The notes beneath the pieces are model-generated. The model did not search any database, had not been told where the DNA came from, and saw only the letters and a program-made list of their open reading frames with translations. From NCBI RefSeq assembly GCF_050589645.1, contig NZ_JBNGOQ010000002.1, forward strand, positions 682,001-746,000: a stretch of DNA of 64,000 nucleotides, read 5' to 3'. Source of the stretch: JBNGOQ01 sp050589645 (GTDB lineage: Bacteria > Bacteroidota > Bacteroidia > Flavobacteriales > Flavobacteriaceae). Numbering within the stretch: the first letter of the stretch is position 1; each line of letters begins with the position of its first letter. Shown piece by piece: positions 33,209 through 42,298 of this stretch. A program made the translations under genes and the position numbers.

Positions 33209-35986
33209 TTAGTTCTTGATATCCATTTCCGGTTCCTTGATGGCCGGCGTAATGGGGTTTCCATCCGCGTCTATTTCAATGATGGCATCAAAGCCCAGTT
33301 CATCCAACTTGTCTATTATTTTGGCCCTATCCCCCACCATAAACCAGTTTACTTCATTGGGTTTTACTACTTTTTGGCTCACCTCTTGCACTTCGTCAAG
33401 GGAAAGGTTCCTAACATTACCATCGTATTTCTGATAATAATCATCGGCCAATCCGTAGCGTACTATATTGGCCAAAGAGTTGTTCACGGCAGTATTGGTC
33501 TCCCACTGTCCGGGAAGTTTCAATACCTGATTGGTCTTCACCTTATCCAATTCTTGCTGTGTAGCCGGTCTTGTGGTGGTAAATTCCGAGATTTCCTTGC
33601 GCAGCTCGGTTACCGATTCCGCAGATTTATCGGTCTGTACAGGGGCATACATTATGAATGGTCGTTCTTCCTTGGCGCCCAGGACAAAACCACCGGCACC
33701 GTAGGCCCAATGTTTATCCTCCCTGAGGTTCATATTGATTCTGGAAGTAAAATCACCACCGAGAATACTTACCATCTGCTCCAGGGCCACCTCGGAAACG
33801 TCCCCGTATTTTTCGGTAAGGTGCCCCGCAATGATAACAGATTGCTGCGATTCCGGACGGTTCATTAAGTACAGTGTATTTTTTGAACTGACCGTCGGTT
33901 TGCCAAAAGTAATGGAAGGCACCGCTCCCTTTTTCCATTTGCCAAGGGATTTTTCCAACTTGGAAGTCAACTCATTCATCTCCACATCCCCGGTCACCAC
34001 CAAGGTGGCATTGTTTGGCTTCATCCATGTATCGTAGAACTTCTGAACATCTGCCCGGGTCAATTTGCCCACCGTCTCCTCAAAACCAGAGCCTGTGTAC
34101 GGGTTGCTATAGGGATGTCCTTCTCCGTACAGGTATTTGGTCATGACTCGCAACGCCATGGAGATCGGCTGCGATTTTTCGGTTTTAATATCATTGATCT
34201 GCTCTGCCTGCAGGCGCTGAAATTCATTTTGCGGAAAGGAAGGGTTCAATACCACATCGGCAAATAGATCCAGGCTTTCCCCTAGACTAGGCTTAAGGGT
34301 ATTCATATACACACTGGAAATATCCTGATTGGAAAAGGTATTAAGGCTTGCGCCCAAAAGCTGTAATTTTTCATTGATCTGCAGGGAGTTTAGGTCCTGG
34401 GTGCCTTCGTCCAAGAGGTCCATGGCCAGCGACGCTGTACCAGGACTGGCCAAATGGTCTGTCTTGTAACCCGCATTCACCATAAGGTTCATTACTACCG
34501 TAGGTACACCGGCCCGTTTGGCCAAAATTACATTAAGTCCGTTAGAGAGTTTGGCCCGTTCCAAATCGGGAAACTTGGAACTCTTGGGAGCACCCAGTTC
34601 GGGTAGTTTGGAGCGATCAACGGTGCTTGCTTCAACCTTATATTCAGGAAAAGGATTGCAAATCAGCACATGTTTGCCTTGGGTAAGCCATTTCTGGGCC
34701 GTCTTCTTAATATCGTCAATAGTGGCATCCTCTACGTACTTAAGCACTGTTTTGTAGTAGGAAGCATCGCCGAAATAGGTTTCGTTGGAAGCTAGGATAT
34801 CCGATACCCCGCCAAAACCTCCAATACGCTCCAACCCCTTAATGAAATTGGCAAAGTAGGCCGCCTTTACCCTTTTGAGTTCGGCCTCGGTAGGGCCATT
34901 TTGAATAAGATTATCTATTTCTGCCCAAAGTTTGGACTTCACTTCCTCTACATCGCCACCGGGTTTCACATTGGCCCAGCTAATAAACCTGCTCGAAATC
35001 TCGCTCGACGCTTGAAAAGCAACCACCGAACTGGCTATTTGGTCTTCATAAATCAATTTTTTGTACAGTCTGGAATTTTTCCCACTGGTCAAAATAGCGG
35101 AGATCAAATCGAAGTGAATGTCCTCCTTATCACCAAATTGAGGGGTATTCCATGCAAACAGTACCCGGGTTTCCGGTACCCTATCCTGGTAGACCTGATA
35201 GGTATCGCCGGTGCGGCGGGGAATGTTCACTTCCTGTCGTTCTATGGTTGGTCCGGAAGGAATGTCACCAAAGTAGTTCAACACTTTTTGGTATACCTCT
35301 TGCGGATTGATGTCGCCCGCTACGGCCACTACGGCATTCGCCGCGCCGTAATAACTTTTAAACCACTCGTGTACGTCCTCTAGGGAAGCGGCATTGAGGT
35401 CTTCCATCTCCCCAATTACGGTCCAGGAGTATGGATGGCCTTTGGGATACATGGCCTTGGTAAGATAATCGTACTGTTTCCCATAAGGCTGATTTTCACC
35501 CTGCCTTTTTTCGTTTTGTACAACACCCCTTTGTTCATCTAGCCGTTCTTGGTCGATAGCGCCCAGCAAATGCCCCATTCTATCCGATTCTAAAAAAAGG
35601 ACCTGGTCCAGGGCGGAAACGGGAACATTTTGGAAATAATTGGTGCGGTCGTTGTTCGTAGTACCGTTTAGATCCGTACCCCCAATGCGCTCCAATGCCT
35701 GAAAATAGTCGTCATTAAAATTTTCACTTCCGTTAAACATTAAATGTTCAAACAAATGGGCAAACCCGCTCTTTCCAGGCTTCTCGTTCTTGGAGCCTAC
35801 ATGGTACCACACGTTTACCGCGGCTATAGGGGCCTTATGGTCTTCATGGACCAATAAAGTAAGCCCATTGGGCAGTTCAAAACGTTCATAGGGAATTTCA
35901 ATGTCGGAGGCTTTAAATTCAAAGCCCTGTGCTTGCTGTTTCTGCATAACAAAAACCAGCAGCAAAAAAAATGCTACTTTTTTCAT
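33209..35986 (-). CDS. M16-family zinc peptidase, two tandem domains, secreted
   Basis: The 925-residue protein has a signal peptide (about 1-19, ending QQAQ) and two M16 halves. The first half keeps the inverted zinc motif HLFEH (His77, Glu80, His81) and a downstream Glu. The second half (from about residue 500) has no such motif, as is normal for pitrilysin-like proteins with one active and one inactive half. These enzymes degrade short peptides; a periplasmic place is likely. The gene stands alone. No exact TAnnTTTG box was found upstream in 35987-36060. Confidence 0.92.
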   Translation of the reverse strand: MKKVAFFLLLVFVMQKQQAQGFEFKASDIEIPYERFELPNGLTLLVHEDHKAPIAAVNVWYHVGSKNEKPGKSGFAHLFEHLMFNGSENFNDDYFQALERIGGTDLNGTTNNDRTNYFQNVPVSALDQVLFLESDRMGHLLGAIDQERLDEQRGVVQNEKRQGENQPYGKQYDYLTKAMYPKGHPYSWTVIGEMEDLNAASLEDVHEWFKSYYGAANAVVAVAGDINPQEVYQKVLNYFGDIPSGPTIERQEVNIPRRTGDTYQVYQDRVPETRVLFAWNTPQFGDKEDIHFDLISAILTSGKNSRLYKKLIYEDQIASSVVAFQASSEISSRFISWANVKPGGDVEEVKSKLWAEIDNLIQNGPTEAELKRVKAAYFANFIKGLERIGGFGGVSDILASNETYFGDASYYKTVLKYVEDATIDDIKKTAQKWLTQGKHVLICNPFPEYKVEASTVDRSKLPELGAPKSSKFPDLERAKLSNGLNVILAKRAGVPTVVMNLMVNAGYKTDHLASPGTASLAMDLLDEGTQDLNSLQINEKLQLLGASLNTFSNQDISSVYMNTLKPSLGESLDLFADVVLNPSFPQNEFQRLQAEQINDIKTEKSQPISMALRVMTKYLYGEGHPYSNPYTGSGFEETVGKLTRADVQKFYDTWMKPNNATLVVTGDVEMNELTSKLEKSLGKWKKGAVPSITFGKPTVSSKNTLYLMNRPESQQSVIIAGHLTEKYGDVSEVALEQMVSILGGDFTSRINMNLREDKHWAYGAGGFVLGAKEERPFIMYAPVQTDKSAESVTELRKEISEFTTTRPATQQELDKVKTNQVLKLPGQWETNTAVNNSLANIVRYGLADDYYQKYDGNVRNLSLDEVQEVSQKVVKPNEVNWFMVGDRAKIIDKLDELGFDAIIEIDADGNPITPAIKEPEMDIKN

Positions 35987-36106
35987 GATTGATGATTTAA
36001 TTATAATTAGTCCAAAGTCTAAGCATAAATATACTGCTAGTAGCGCTCATATACAATTTTTTATGAGAGGTCCTTTTTGTATAATTCTTTTTTCTGTATC
36101 GTAAAA

Positions 36107-36139
36107 TTGCCCTAAGTTTATTCCAAGATCATAGCTTTG
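36107..36139 (+). promoter_or_regulatory. promoter of the kinase/phospho-lyase gene
   Basis: TTG (36107-36109) and TAGCTTTG (36132-36139) are 22 bases apart. The -7 box overlaps the in-frame TTG at 36137, so that codon cannot be the start; the ATG at 36146 follows. Confidence 0.5.
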
Positions 36140-36145
36140 CACCGC

Positions 36146-38404
36146 ATGGACATGGACACCATTTTGGAAGAATTTTATTCGCTTACCGAAACTAGGACAA
36201 GTCGGCTAGAGGGCTATGATAGTATTAACTTTAAAGTAGTGCACAAAAGCGGAGTCTACGTGTTAAAGCAGCACCCAAACACGTCCGGGACCATAGCCCT
36301 ATTGCAGGCCGAGGCCAAAATTTTTGTGCGCTTGGCCGCTCTGGAGGCCTACGATTTTCCCAACAACATCTTAACTACCGCTGGCGAATCGCTGGGTATA
36401 AGTGGTGATTGGGTCTACCAATTGCTGTCTTTTGTGGAAGGTGATTTTCTAAATCAGGTACCCCATACCGGGGCCCTATTACATTCCTTCGGTGTTTTTT
36501 TGGGGCAAATGGACAAGGCTCTTGAAAAGACCTATGAAGCCGCTATCATGGCCAAGGAGACGGTATGGGATTTAAAACATTTTAGGAACAGCCGGTCACT
36601 GTTGCACCATATAGGAAATGTACGGGACAGGAACCTTGTGGATTATTTTTTCCTACAATTCGATGAACATTTGAGCCCCGTGGCACACCAGCTCAGGAAA
36701 GGCATCCTGCACAATGACGCCAACGATTGGAATGTACTGGTCCAAAACGGAAGGGTTTCGGGTATCATCGACTTTGGTGATATGTGCTACACCTGGATCA
36801 TCAACGAAGTGGCCGTGGCCCTTACCTATGTGATGATGGAAAAGGAAAACCCCTTGGACATTGCAATTCCTGTAATACAAGGGTACCACCAAACGTATCC
36901 CCTGGAGGAAAAGGAACTGGACATCCTTTATTACTTGATAGCGGCCAGGTTATGTACCAGCGTATGCAATTCTGCCCATAGCAAAAAATCAAAGCCCGAT
37001 TCGGACTATATTGTCATAAGCGAAAAGCCGGCATGGGAACTCTTGCGGAAATGGATAACGATTAGTCCCATAAAAGCCAGGGAAACCTTCAAAAAAGCTG
37101 CGGGCCTTCCACTGCCCCCAAAAACAAAACCAGACCATCAACTCAAAAGAAGAAAGGCCCTTTTAAGTCCGTCGCTCTCCCTGAGTTATCGCCAACCCAT
37201 TGAAATGTCCCGATCGGCCTTTCAATATATGTACGATGCAGAGGGAAACACCATTTTGGACGCCTATAACAACATTATGTTGGTAGGGCATTGCCACCCC
37301 AAGGTAGTGAGAGCCGGGCAAAGGACCCTGGCAAAATTGAACACCAACACACGATATTTGTATGAGGAACTCCTGGCTTATGGCGAAAGATTACTTTCCC
37401 TGTTCCCAGAAAAGTTGTCCAAGGTTTTCTTGGTAAACTCGGGCAGCGCTGCCACAGACTTGGCTATTCGCATGGCCTTGACCACTACCAAAAAAAATAA
37501 GGTGATGGCCCTTGAACATGGGTATCATGGAAACACGCAATTGGGCATTGATATTAGTCATTATAAGTATCAAGGCAAGGGAGGAAGCGGACAAAAGGAT
37601 TTTATAATCAAGGCACCCATGCCAAAAGTGTTTGCATCTGGTTTTGACAATGAGCAGGGGGCCGGGGAGCACTTTGCGGCACTTGCGACGGAACTGATCC
37701 AAATAGATCAAAATGACATTGCTGCTTTTATCGCAGAACCCTTCATGGGCTGCGGCGGACAGGTTCCCTTGGCCCCGGGTTACCTTAAAAACGTCTATCC
37801 CAAAATAAGGCAACAGGGAGGTATCTGCATTAGCGATGAGGTGCAGGTGGGTTTTGGCCGACTGGGAAGCCATTTTTGGGGTTTTGAAATGCACGGGATA
37901 GTACCTGATATGGTCATTCTGGGGAAACCCATGGGAAATGGCCATCCCATTGGTGCAGTGGTGACCACAGAGGCAATGGCCAAAGAATTTGATAACGGCT
38001 TGGAATTTTTTAGCTCCTTTGGAGGCAATCCGGTTTCCTGTGCCATTGGCCATTCCGTACTTGATGTAATACAAGAAGAAGGTCTACAAGAACATGCCAG
38101 GGATGTAGGAGATTATTTAATGACCCTTTTAGCAGACCTTGGGAAACGCTACCCTCAAATTGCCGACGTGCGGGGGGCGGGGCTTTTTATAGGTGTGGAA
38201 CTTACTGATACGAACGGAAAACCCCTTACCCAACTGGCTTCCAAGATTAAGAACGGCCTACGTGAACGTCACATTTTAATAGGCACCGACGGTCCTTTTG
38301 ACAATGTTTTAAAGATTAAACCACCACTCGCTTTCAATAAATCTGATTCGAGGAAATTGGTAGGCCAAATGGCATCAATTCTCGAGGAATTGACCATACT
38401 TTAG
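36146..38404 (+). CDS. APH-type kinase fused to class III PLP phospho-lyase/aminotransferase
   Basis: The 752-residue protein has two enzymes. Residues about 1-320 are an aminoglycoside-phosphotransferase-like kinase with HNDANDWN (His189, Asp191) and DFGD (Asp209, Asp212). Residues about 340-752 are a class III PLP enzyme with NSGSAATDLA, the Asp-containing ISDEVQVGFGR and the PLP lysine Lys594 in GKPMGNG. The close relatives I recall are hydroxylysine kinase plus 5-phosphohydroxylysine or phosphoethanolamine phospho-lyase, so phosphorylation of an amino alcohol followed by elimination is the best guess. Some bacterial fusions carry an M23-like domain between the halves; none is seen here. 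An ATG at 36152 is also possible. Confidence 0.8.
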   Translation: MDMDTILEEFYSLTETRTSRLEGYDSINFKVVHKSGVYVLKQHPNTSGTIALLQAEAKIFVRLAALEAYDFPNNILTTAGESLGISGDWVYQLLSFVEGDFLNQVPHTGALLHSFGVFLGQMDKALEKTYEAAIMAKETVWDLKHFRNSRSLLHHIGNVRDRNLVDYFFLQFDEHLSPVAHQLRKGILHNDANDWNVLVQNGRVSGIIDFGDMCYTWIINEVAVALTYVMMEKENPLDIAIPVIQGYHQTYPLEEKELDILYYLIAARLCTSVCNSAHSKKSKPDSDYIVISEKPAWELLRKWITISPIKARETFKKAAGLPLPPKTKPDHQLKRRKALLSPSLSLSYRQPIEMSRSAFQYMYDAEGNTILDAYNNIMLVGHCHPKVVRAGQRTLAKLNTNTRYLYEELLAYGERLLSLFPEKLSKVFLVNSGSAATDLAIRMALTTTKKNKVMALEHGYHGNTQLGIDISHYKYQGKGGSGQKDFIIKAPMPKVFASGFDNEQGAGEHFAALATELIQIDQNDIAAFIAEPFMGCGGQVPLAPGYLKNVYPKIRQQGGICISDEVQVGFGRLGSHFWGFEMHGIVPDMVILGKPMGNGHPIGAVVTTEAMAKEFDNGLEFFSSFGGNPVSCAIGHSVLDVIQEEGLQEHARDVGDYLMTLLADLGKRYPQIADVRGAGLFIGVELTDTNGKPLTQLASKIKNGLRERHILIGTDGPFDNVLKIKPPLAFNKSDSRKLVGQMASILEELTIL

Positions 38405-38446
38405 CAAAAAAACGATACATTTACTGGCATTCAAATCTTATTATTA

Positions 38447-38824
38447 ATGAAAAACAGCTTAAAAAATGACCTAGGTCTGGCCGTGCTCAGAATTGCCTCA
38501 TCGGCCATGTTGCTTACCCATGGTATTCCCAAATTTCAAAAGCTAATAAATGGTAATTTTGAATTTCCCAATCCATTGGGCATCGGAGCTTCTCCCTCAC
38601 TTTTTCTAGCGGTCATCGGAGAATTTGTTTGTCCAATCCTGATCATTATCGGTTATAAGACCAGATGGGCTACGGTACCTCCAGCAATAGTTATGCTTGT
38701 GGCCGCCTTCATGATCCATGGCTCCGATCCATTTAAAAACAAGGAATTGGCCTTGCTGTATTTAACAGCTTTACTGACCGTTATGCTATTGGGCCCTGGC
38801 CGATATAGCATTGACAAAAGGTAG
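38447..38824 (+). CDS. DoxX-family membrane protein
   Basis: The 125-residue protein has four hydrophobic segments and the DoxX pattern RIASSAMLLTHGIPK at the start, then PSLFLAVIGEFVCPIL and a C-terminal LLLGPGRYSID. DoxX proteins sit in the inner membrane, and their role (redox or quinone-linked) is unclear. The stop is 2 bases from the end of holA on the other strand. Confidence 0.85.
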   Translation: MKNSLKNDLGLAVLRIASSAMLLTHGIPKFQKLINGNFEFPNPLGIGASPSLFLAVIGEFVCPILIIIGYKTRWATVPPAIVMLVAAFMIHGSDPFKNKELALLYLTALLTVMLLGPGRYSIDKR

Positions 38825-38826
38825 TG

Positions 38827-39828
38827 TTAGATAATTTTTACAAGTAGTTCCTTCAACAGGTCGGCCTGGGAAATATTTTGGGCCCCTACCCCTTTTCCTT
38901 TGAGATCCAGTTCCCTTAGCTGGGCAATTATACGGCTCACCTTTTTCATGGGATAGTTTTTTGCCGCGATCTGGTATTCACTCACAAAATAAGGGTTTAC
39001 CCCTAAGGTACTTGCCACATTTCTTGGGGAGTGATCATTGAGTCCATGGTAATTCAACAACTGGGAAAAAAAGGTGTGCAACAAGGTTATGGTAACCACC
39101 AGGGGGTTGTCCTTTGGGTTTTGCGCAAAATAATTGATGATGCGGGTTGCCTTAAGGATATTGCGTTCGCCAATGGCTTTTTTCAGTTCAAAATTGTTGT
39201 AATCCTTGCTTATCCCAATGTTCTCCTCTATCGCTTCTGCGGTGATTTCTTTTTCTTTTGGAATTACCAATTGTAGTTTTTCCAGTTCGTTGTTGATCTT
39301 GCTGAGGTCGGTACCCAAAAATTCCACCAGCAACATCGCCGCTTTGGGGGCAATGCGATATCCCCTGCCCTGCATTACCTTACGGATCCATTCGGAGACC
39401 TGGTTTTCGTAAAGTTTTTTACTCTCGAACAGGACGCCATTGTTCTGTAGCGATTTGTACAATTTTTTGCGTTTGTCCAATTTGGCATACTTGTAACAAA
39501 TGACCAAAACCGTGCTGGTCTGTGGTTGATCCACATACGAGCTCAAACTGTCTATGGAACGCGAAAGGTGTTGGGCCTCCTTAACAATGACCACTTGCTT
39601 CTCAGCCATCATGGGATAGCGTTTGGCATTGGAAACAATACTCTCAATGGATACATCCTTTCCATAAAGTACCATTTGATTGAATCCCCGTTCTTCCTCC
39701 GTTAGCACATGATCCTCAATAAAGGCTGCAATCTTATCAATATAATAAGGTTCCTCCCCCATCAAAAAGTAAACAGGGGCAATGGTTCCGTTTCGGATAT
39801 CCGCGACAATTCGTTTTACTTCATCCAT
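38827..39828 (-). CDS. holA: DNA polymerase III subunit delta
   Basis: HolA is the clamp-loader subunit that opens the beta clamp. The 333-residue protein has the family layout: PVYFLMGEEPYYIDKI near the start, an AAA-like core with YPMMAEKQVVIVKEAQ, and the C-terminal helical domain (LLTF-type region with NPLVVTITLLHTFFSQL). Its start is 26 bases from the divergent HsdR_N gene, a pairing that is common in flavobacteria as far as I recall. Confidence 0.92.
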   Translation of the reverse strand: MDEVKRIVADIRNGTIAPVYFLMGEEPYYIDKIAAFIEDHVLTEEERGFNQMVLYGKDVSIESIVSNAKRYPMMAEKQVVIVKEAQHLSRSIDSLSSYVDQPQTSTVLVICYKYAKLDKRKKLYKSLQNNGVLFESKKLYENQVSEWIRKVMQGRGYRIAPKAAMLLVEFLGTDLSKINNELEKLQLVIPKEKEITAEAIEENIGISKDYNNFELKKAIGERNILKATRIINYFAQNPKDNPLVVTITLLHTFFSQLLNYHGLNDHSPRNVASTLGVNPYFVSEYQIAAKNYPMKKVSRIIAQLRELDLKGKGVGAQNISQADLLKELLVKII

Positions 39829-39854
39829 TAAAAAAAAATCATCAAATTTGTGCC

Positions 39855-40301
39855 ATGCAGGTACTGAATTTTTCAGCGTACGACTTCCGCTTCAAAAATA
39901 GCGAAAATAAAGTCCATATTTTTGACGTGATCCGTAAAAAATTTGTCGTGCTACAACCCGAGGAATGGGTTCGCCAACACGTGGTGCACCATCTTCTATT
40001 TAATAAAAAATACCCAAAGAGTCATATCAATGTAGAGAAACAATTGCAATTGAACACCCTTAAAAAAAGATATGACGTTGTTGTTTTTAACCCTGATGGA
40101 ACCATAGAGATTTTGGTGGAGTGCAAATCGCCGGATACGAAGATAACCCAGACGGTGTTTGATCAGATCGCTCGCTACAATATGCAGCTACGGGCCAAGT
40201 TTTTGATGGTCACCAACGGTCTGGAGCACTACTACTGTCAAATGGACCTGGAAGAAGAAAAATATACTTTTTTGGAGCATATTCCTGATTTTAGCCGTTA
40301 A
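39855..40301 (+). CDS. stand-alone HsdR_N-type PD-(D/E)xK nuclease-like protein
   Basis: The 148-residue protein consists only of the type I restriction HsdR N-terminal nuclease domain. The active-site set is complete: Asp74 in RYDVVVFN, Glu89-Cys-Lys91 in VECK, and Gln104 in DQIARYN. No helicase domain, methylase or specificity subunit is nearby, so it is not a restriction system. It is divergent from holA and 12 bases before a glycosyltransferase gene. A housekeeping DNA role is possible; this is inference from neighbourhood. Confidence 0.8.
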   Translation: MQVLNFSAYDFRFKNSENKVHIFDVIRKKFVVLQPEEWVRQHVVHHLLFNKKYPKSHINVEKQLQLNTLKKRYDVVVFNPDGTIEILVECKSPDTKITQTVFDQIARYNMQLRAKFLMVTNGLEHYYCQMDLEEEKYTFLEHIPDFSR

Positions 40302-40313
40302 TTTGCAAGCGTT

Positions 40314-41315
40314 TTGAAAATAGCGATCGTCATACTCAACTGGAACGGGGAAAAACTCTTGGAAAAATACCTGCCATCGGTGACCCAATTTTCCAAAGAA
40401 GCTGACCTCTACGTAGCGGACAACGCTTCCTCAGACGGTTCGGTATCTTTTTTGGAAACGCATTATCCCAACATTAAAATTATCAAAAACAATAGCAATG
40501 GTGGCTTTGCCAAGGGCTACAATGATGCCCTTAAGGAGGTGGAAGCCGATATCTTCTGCCTGTTGAACTCGGATGTGGAGGTCACGGAAAACTGGCTCGA
40601 ACCAGTAAAAGATGTCTTTCGAAACATCCCTGAGGCGGCCATCGTTCAGCCCAAGATCCTAGATCTAAAACGGAAGGACCATTTTGAGTATGCAGGTGCG
40701 GCCGGGGGCTTCATAGACCAATTGGGCTATCCCTTCTGTAGGGGGAGAATATTTCAGGCCTTGGAAAAGGATAGGGGGCAATACGATGACGTACGGGAGA
40801 TTTTTTGGGCCACGGGCGCCTGTATGTTCATTAAAAGGGAAGTTTTTAAGCACTTAAAGGGATTTGATGAAGACTATTTTGCCCATCAAGAGGAGGTAGA
40901 CCTTTGTTGGCGGGCCAAAAACAGCGGATATAAGGTTTTCTATACCGGTAAGGCTTTTGTATATCACTTGGGGGGATCTACCCTGGATAATATGAATCCC
41001 AAGAAGACCTATCTCAACTTTCGGAACTCCCTGTTTTCCATTACCAAAAACCTGCCCAGGCGAAAGGCAATGCCGATCATCTTCTTGCGTTTGTTGTTGG
41101 ACGGTGTGGCCGCACTGCGATTTATTCTGCAATTAAAGTTGAGCCATTGCTGGGCGATTCTAAGGGCTCACCTCAGCTTCTATAGGCAGTTCCGAAAGAT
41201 GTACCGGAAGCGGGAAAAAGCTAATTTTATACTAAAGTACTATGCGGCAAAGTCCATAGTGTGGTCGCATTTCGTAAATCAGGTAAGAAAATTTAACGTT
41301 TTAGTAAAAGATTAA
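40314..41315 (+). CDS. family 2 glycosyltransferase
   Basis: The 333-residue protein shows the GT2 (GT-A) fold: IVILNWNGEKLLEKYLPS, DNASSDGS, LLNSDVEVTENWL (metal-binding region), then ATGACMFIKREVF and the ED-like FAHQEEVDLCWRAK. A hydrophobic patch near residues 240-280 may tie it to the membrane. The closest type is rhamnosyltransferase-like, but the sugar and acceptor are unknown. The start is TTG at 40314; no ATG is available, and the motif region begins right after it. It follows the HsdR_N gene by 12 bases. Confidence 0.88.
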   Translation: MKIAIVILNWNGEKLLEKYLPSVTQFSKEADLYVADNASSDGSVSFLETHYPNIKIIKNNSNGGFAKGYNDALKEVEADIFCLLNSDVEVTENWLEPVKDVFRNIPEAAIVQPKILDLKRKDHFEYAGAAGGFIDQLGYPFCRGRIFQALEKDRGQYDDVREIFWATGACMFIKREVFKHLKGFDEDYFAHQEEVDLCWRAKNSGYKVFYTGKAFVYHLGGSTLDNMNPKKTYLNFRNSLFSITKNLPRRKAMPIIFLRLLLDGVAALRFILQLKLSHCWAILRAHLSFYRQFRKMYRKREKANFILKYYAAKSIVWSHFVNQVRKFNVLVKD

Positions 41316-41348
41316 CTAATTTGCATTATTCGAACATGGCATTTTATC

Positions 41349-41356
41349 TAATTTTG
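41349..41356 (+). promoter_or_regulatory. -7 box of the OmpA lipoprotein gene
   Basis: TAATTTTG matches TAnnTTTG, 35 bases before the ATG. The nearest TTG upstream (41321-41323) is 25 bases away, longer than usual. Confidence 0.45.
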
Positions 41357-41391
41357 AACTTATCAAATTAATTAACCCTAGTAATAGTATT

Positions 41392-42243
41392 ATGAAAAAA
41401 ATCGTTTTTGGCCTTTTGGGGATAGCAGTACTGCTATCTTCTTGTGTATCACAGAAAAAATATGCCGACTTAGAGGCAAAGCAGAAGGAAACGCAGGATC
41501 TTTTGAACTCTGCAACCGTTAAACTCAATGATTGTTTATCCGAAAAGGCATCAGCAGATTCCAGGCTGAAGACATTGGAGGACCAAAACGCATTCCTTAA
41601 GGCGAACAACCAGGAGTTGATCAACAATATGGGAAATCTTACTACCCTAACCACCAAGGGTGCGGAGAACTTGGAAAAGTCCTTGGAAAGTCTAAAGGAG
41701 AAAGACCTTACCATTCGCAAACTACAAGATGCCATTACAAGGAGGGATTCGGTTAATTTGGCCTTGGTACAGAGCCTGAAGGGCGTCCTAGGAAACCTGG
41801 ACGACGAGGATATCGAAATCAACGTGGAAAAAGGTGTGGTGTTTGTATCCATTTCCGACAAATTATTGTTTAGCAGTGGAAGCTATAATGTGACCAGTAG
41901 AGCCAAGGAAGTTTTGGGCAAGGTGGCCAAGGTGGTCAACAACAAACCAGACTTTGATTTTATGGTAGAAGGCCACACGGATGATGTACCTTACAGAAGT
42001 GGTGTATTATTGGACAACTGGGATTTGAGTGCAAAACGCGCAACCGCCATCGTACGAATTTTACAGAACGATTACAATGTTGATCCCAAGCGGATGACTG
42101 CAGCAGGAAGAGCGGAATACATTCCAGTTTCCGAAACGGACAAAGCCAAAAATAGAAGGACCCGTATTGTTGTATTGCCAAAAATTGATCAGTTCTACAG
42201 TATGATAGAAGAGGGAATGAAAGATCCCGCTATCAACAACTAG
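41392..42243 (+). CDS. OmpA-family lipoprotein with coiled coil
   Basis: The 283-residue protein is a lipoprotein (LLSSC, Cys near residue 18) with a long coiled coil at about 22-125 (KYADLEAKQKETQDLL and on). The C-terminal OmpA domain keeps the peptidoglycan-binding pattern: GHTDDVPY, NWDLSAKRA and NRRTRIV with the key Asp and Arg. It would anchor the outer membrane to peptidoglycan. A terminator follows. A paralog with a degenerate OmpA domain lies at 48985. Confidence 0.93.
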   Translation: MKKIVFGLLGIAVLLSSCVSQKKYADLEAKQKETQDLLNSATVKLNDCLSEKASADSRLKTLEDQNAFLKANNQELINNMGNLTTLTTKGAENLEKSLESLKEKDLTIRKLQDAITRRDSVNLALVQSLKGVLGNLDDEDIEINVEKGVVFVSISDKLLFSSGSYNVTSRAKEVLGKVAKVVNNKPDFDFMVEGHTDDVPYRSGVLLDNWDLSAKRATAIVRILQNDYNVDPKRMTAAGRAEYIPVSETDKAKNRRTRIVVLPKIDQFYSMIEEGMKDPAINN

Positions 42244-42265
42244 AAAACGAATATATACCTACCTA

Positions 42266-42298
42266 AAGGCGACTCTTGAACAGAGTCGCTTTTTTTTG
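42266..42298 (+). terminator. rho-independent terminator after the OmpA gene
   Basis: GCGACTC (42269-42275) and GAGTCGC (42283-42289) form a perfect stem with a 7-base loop, followed by eight T. Confidence 0.85.

Noticed and set aside
39855..40301. Type I restriction-modification system
   Set aside because: Only the HsdR N-terminal domain is present; no helicase, methylase or specificity gene is near.
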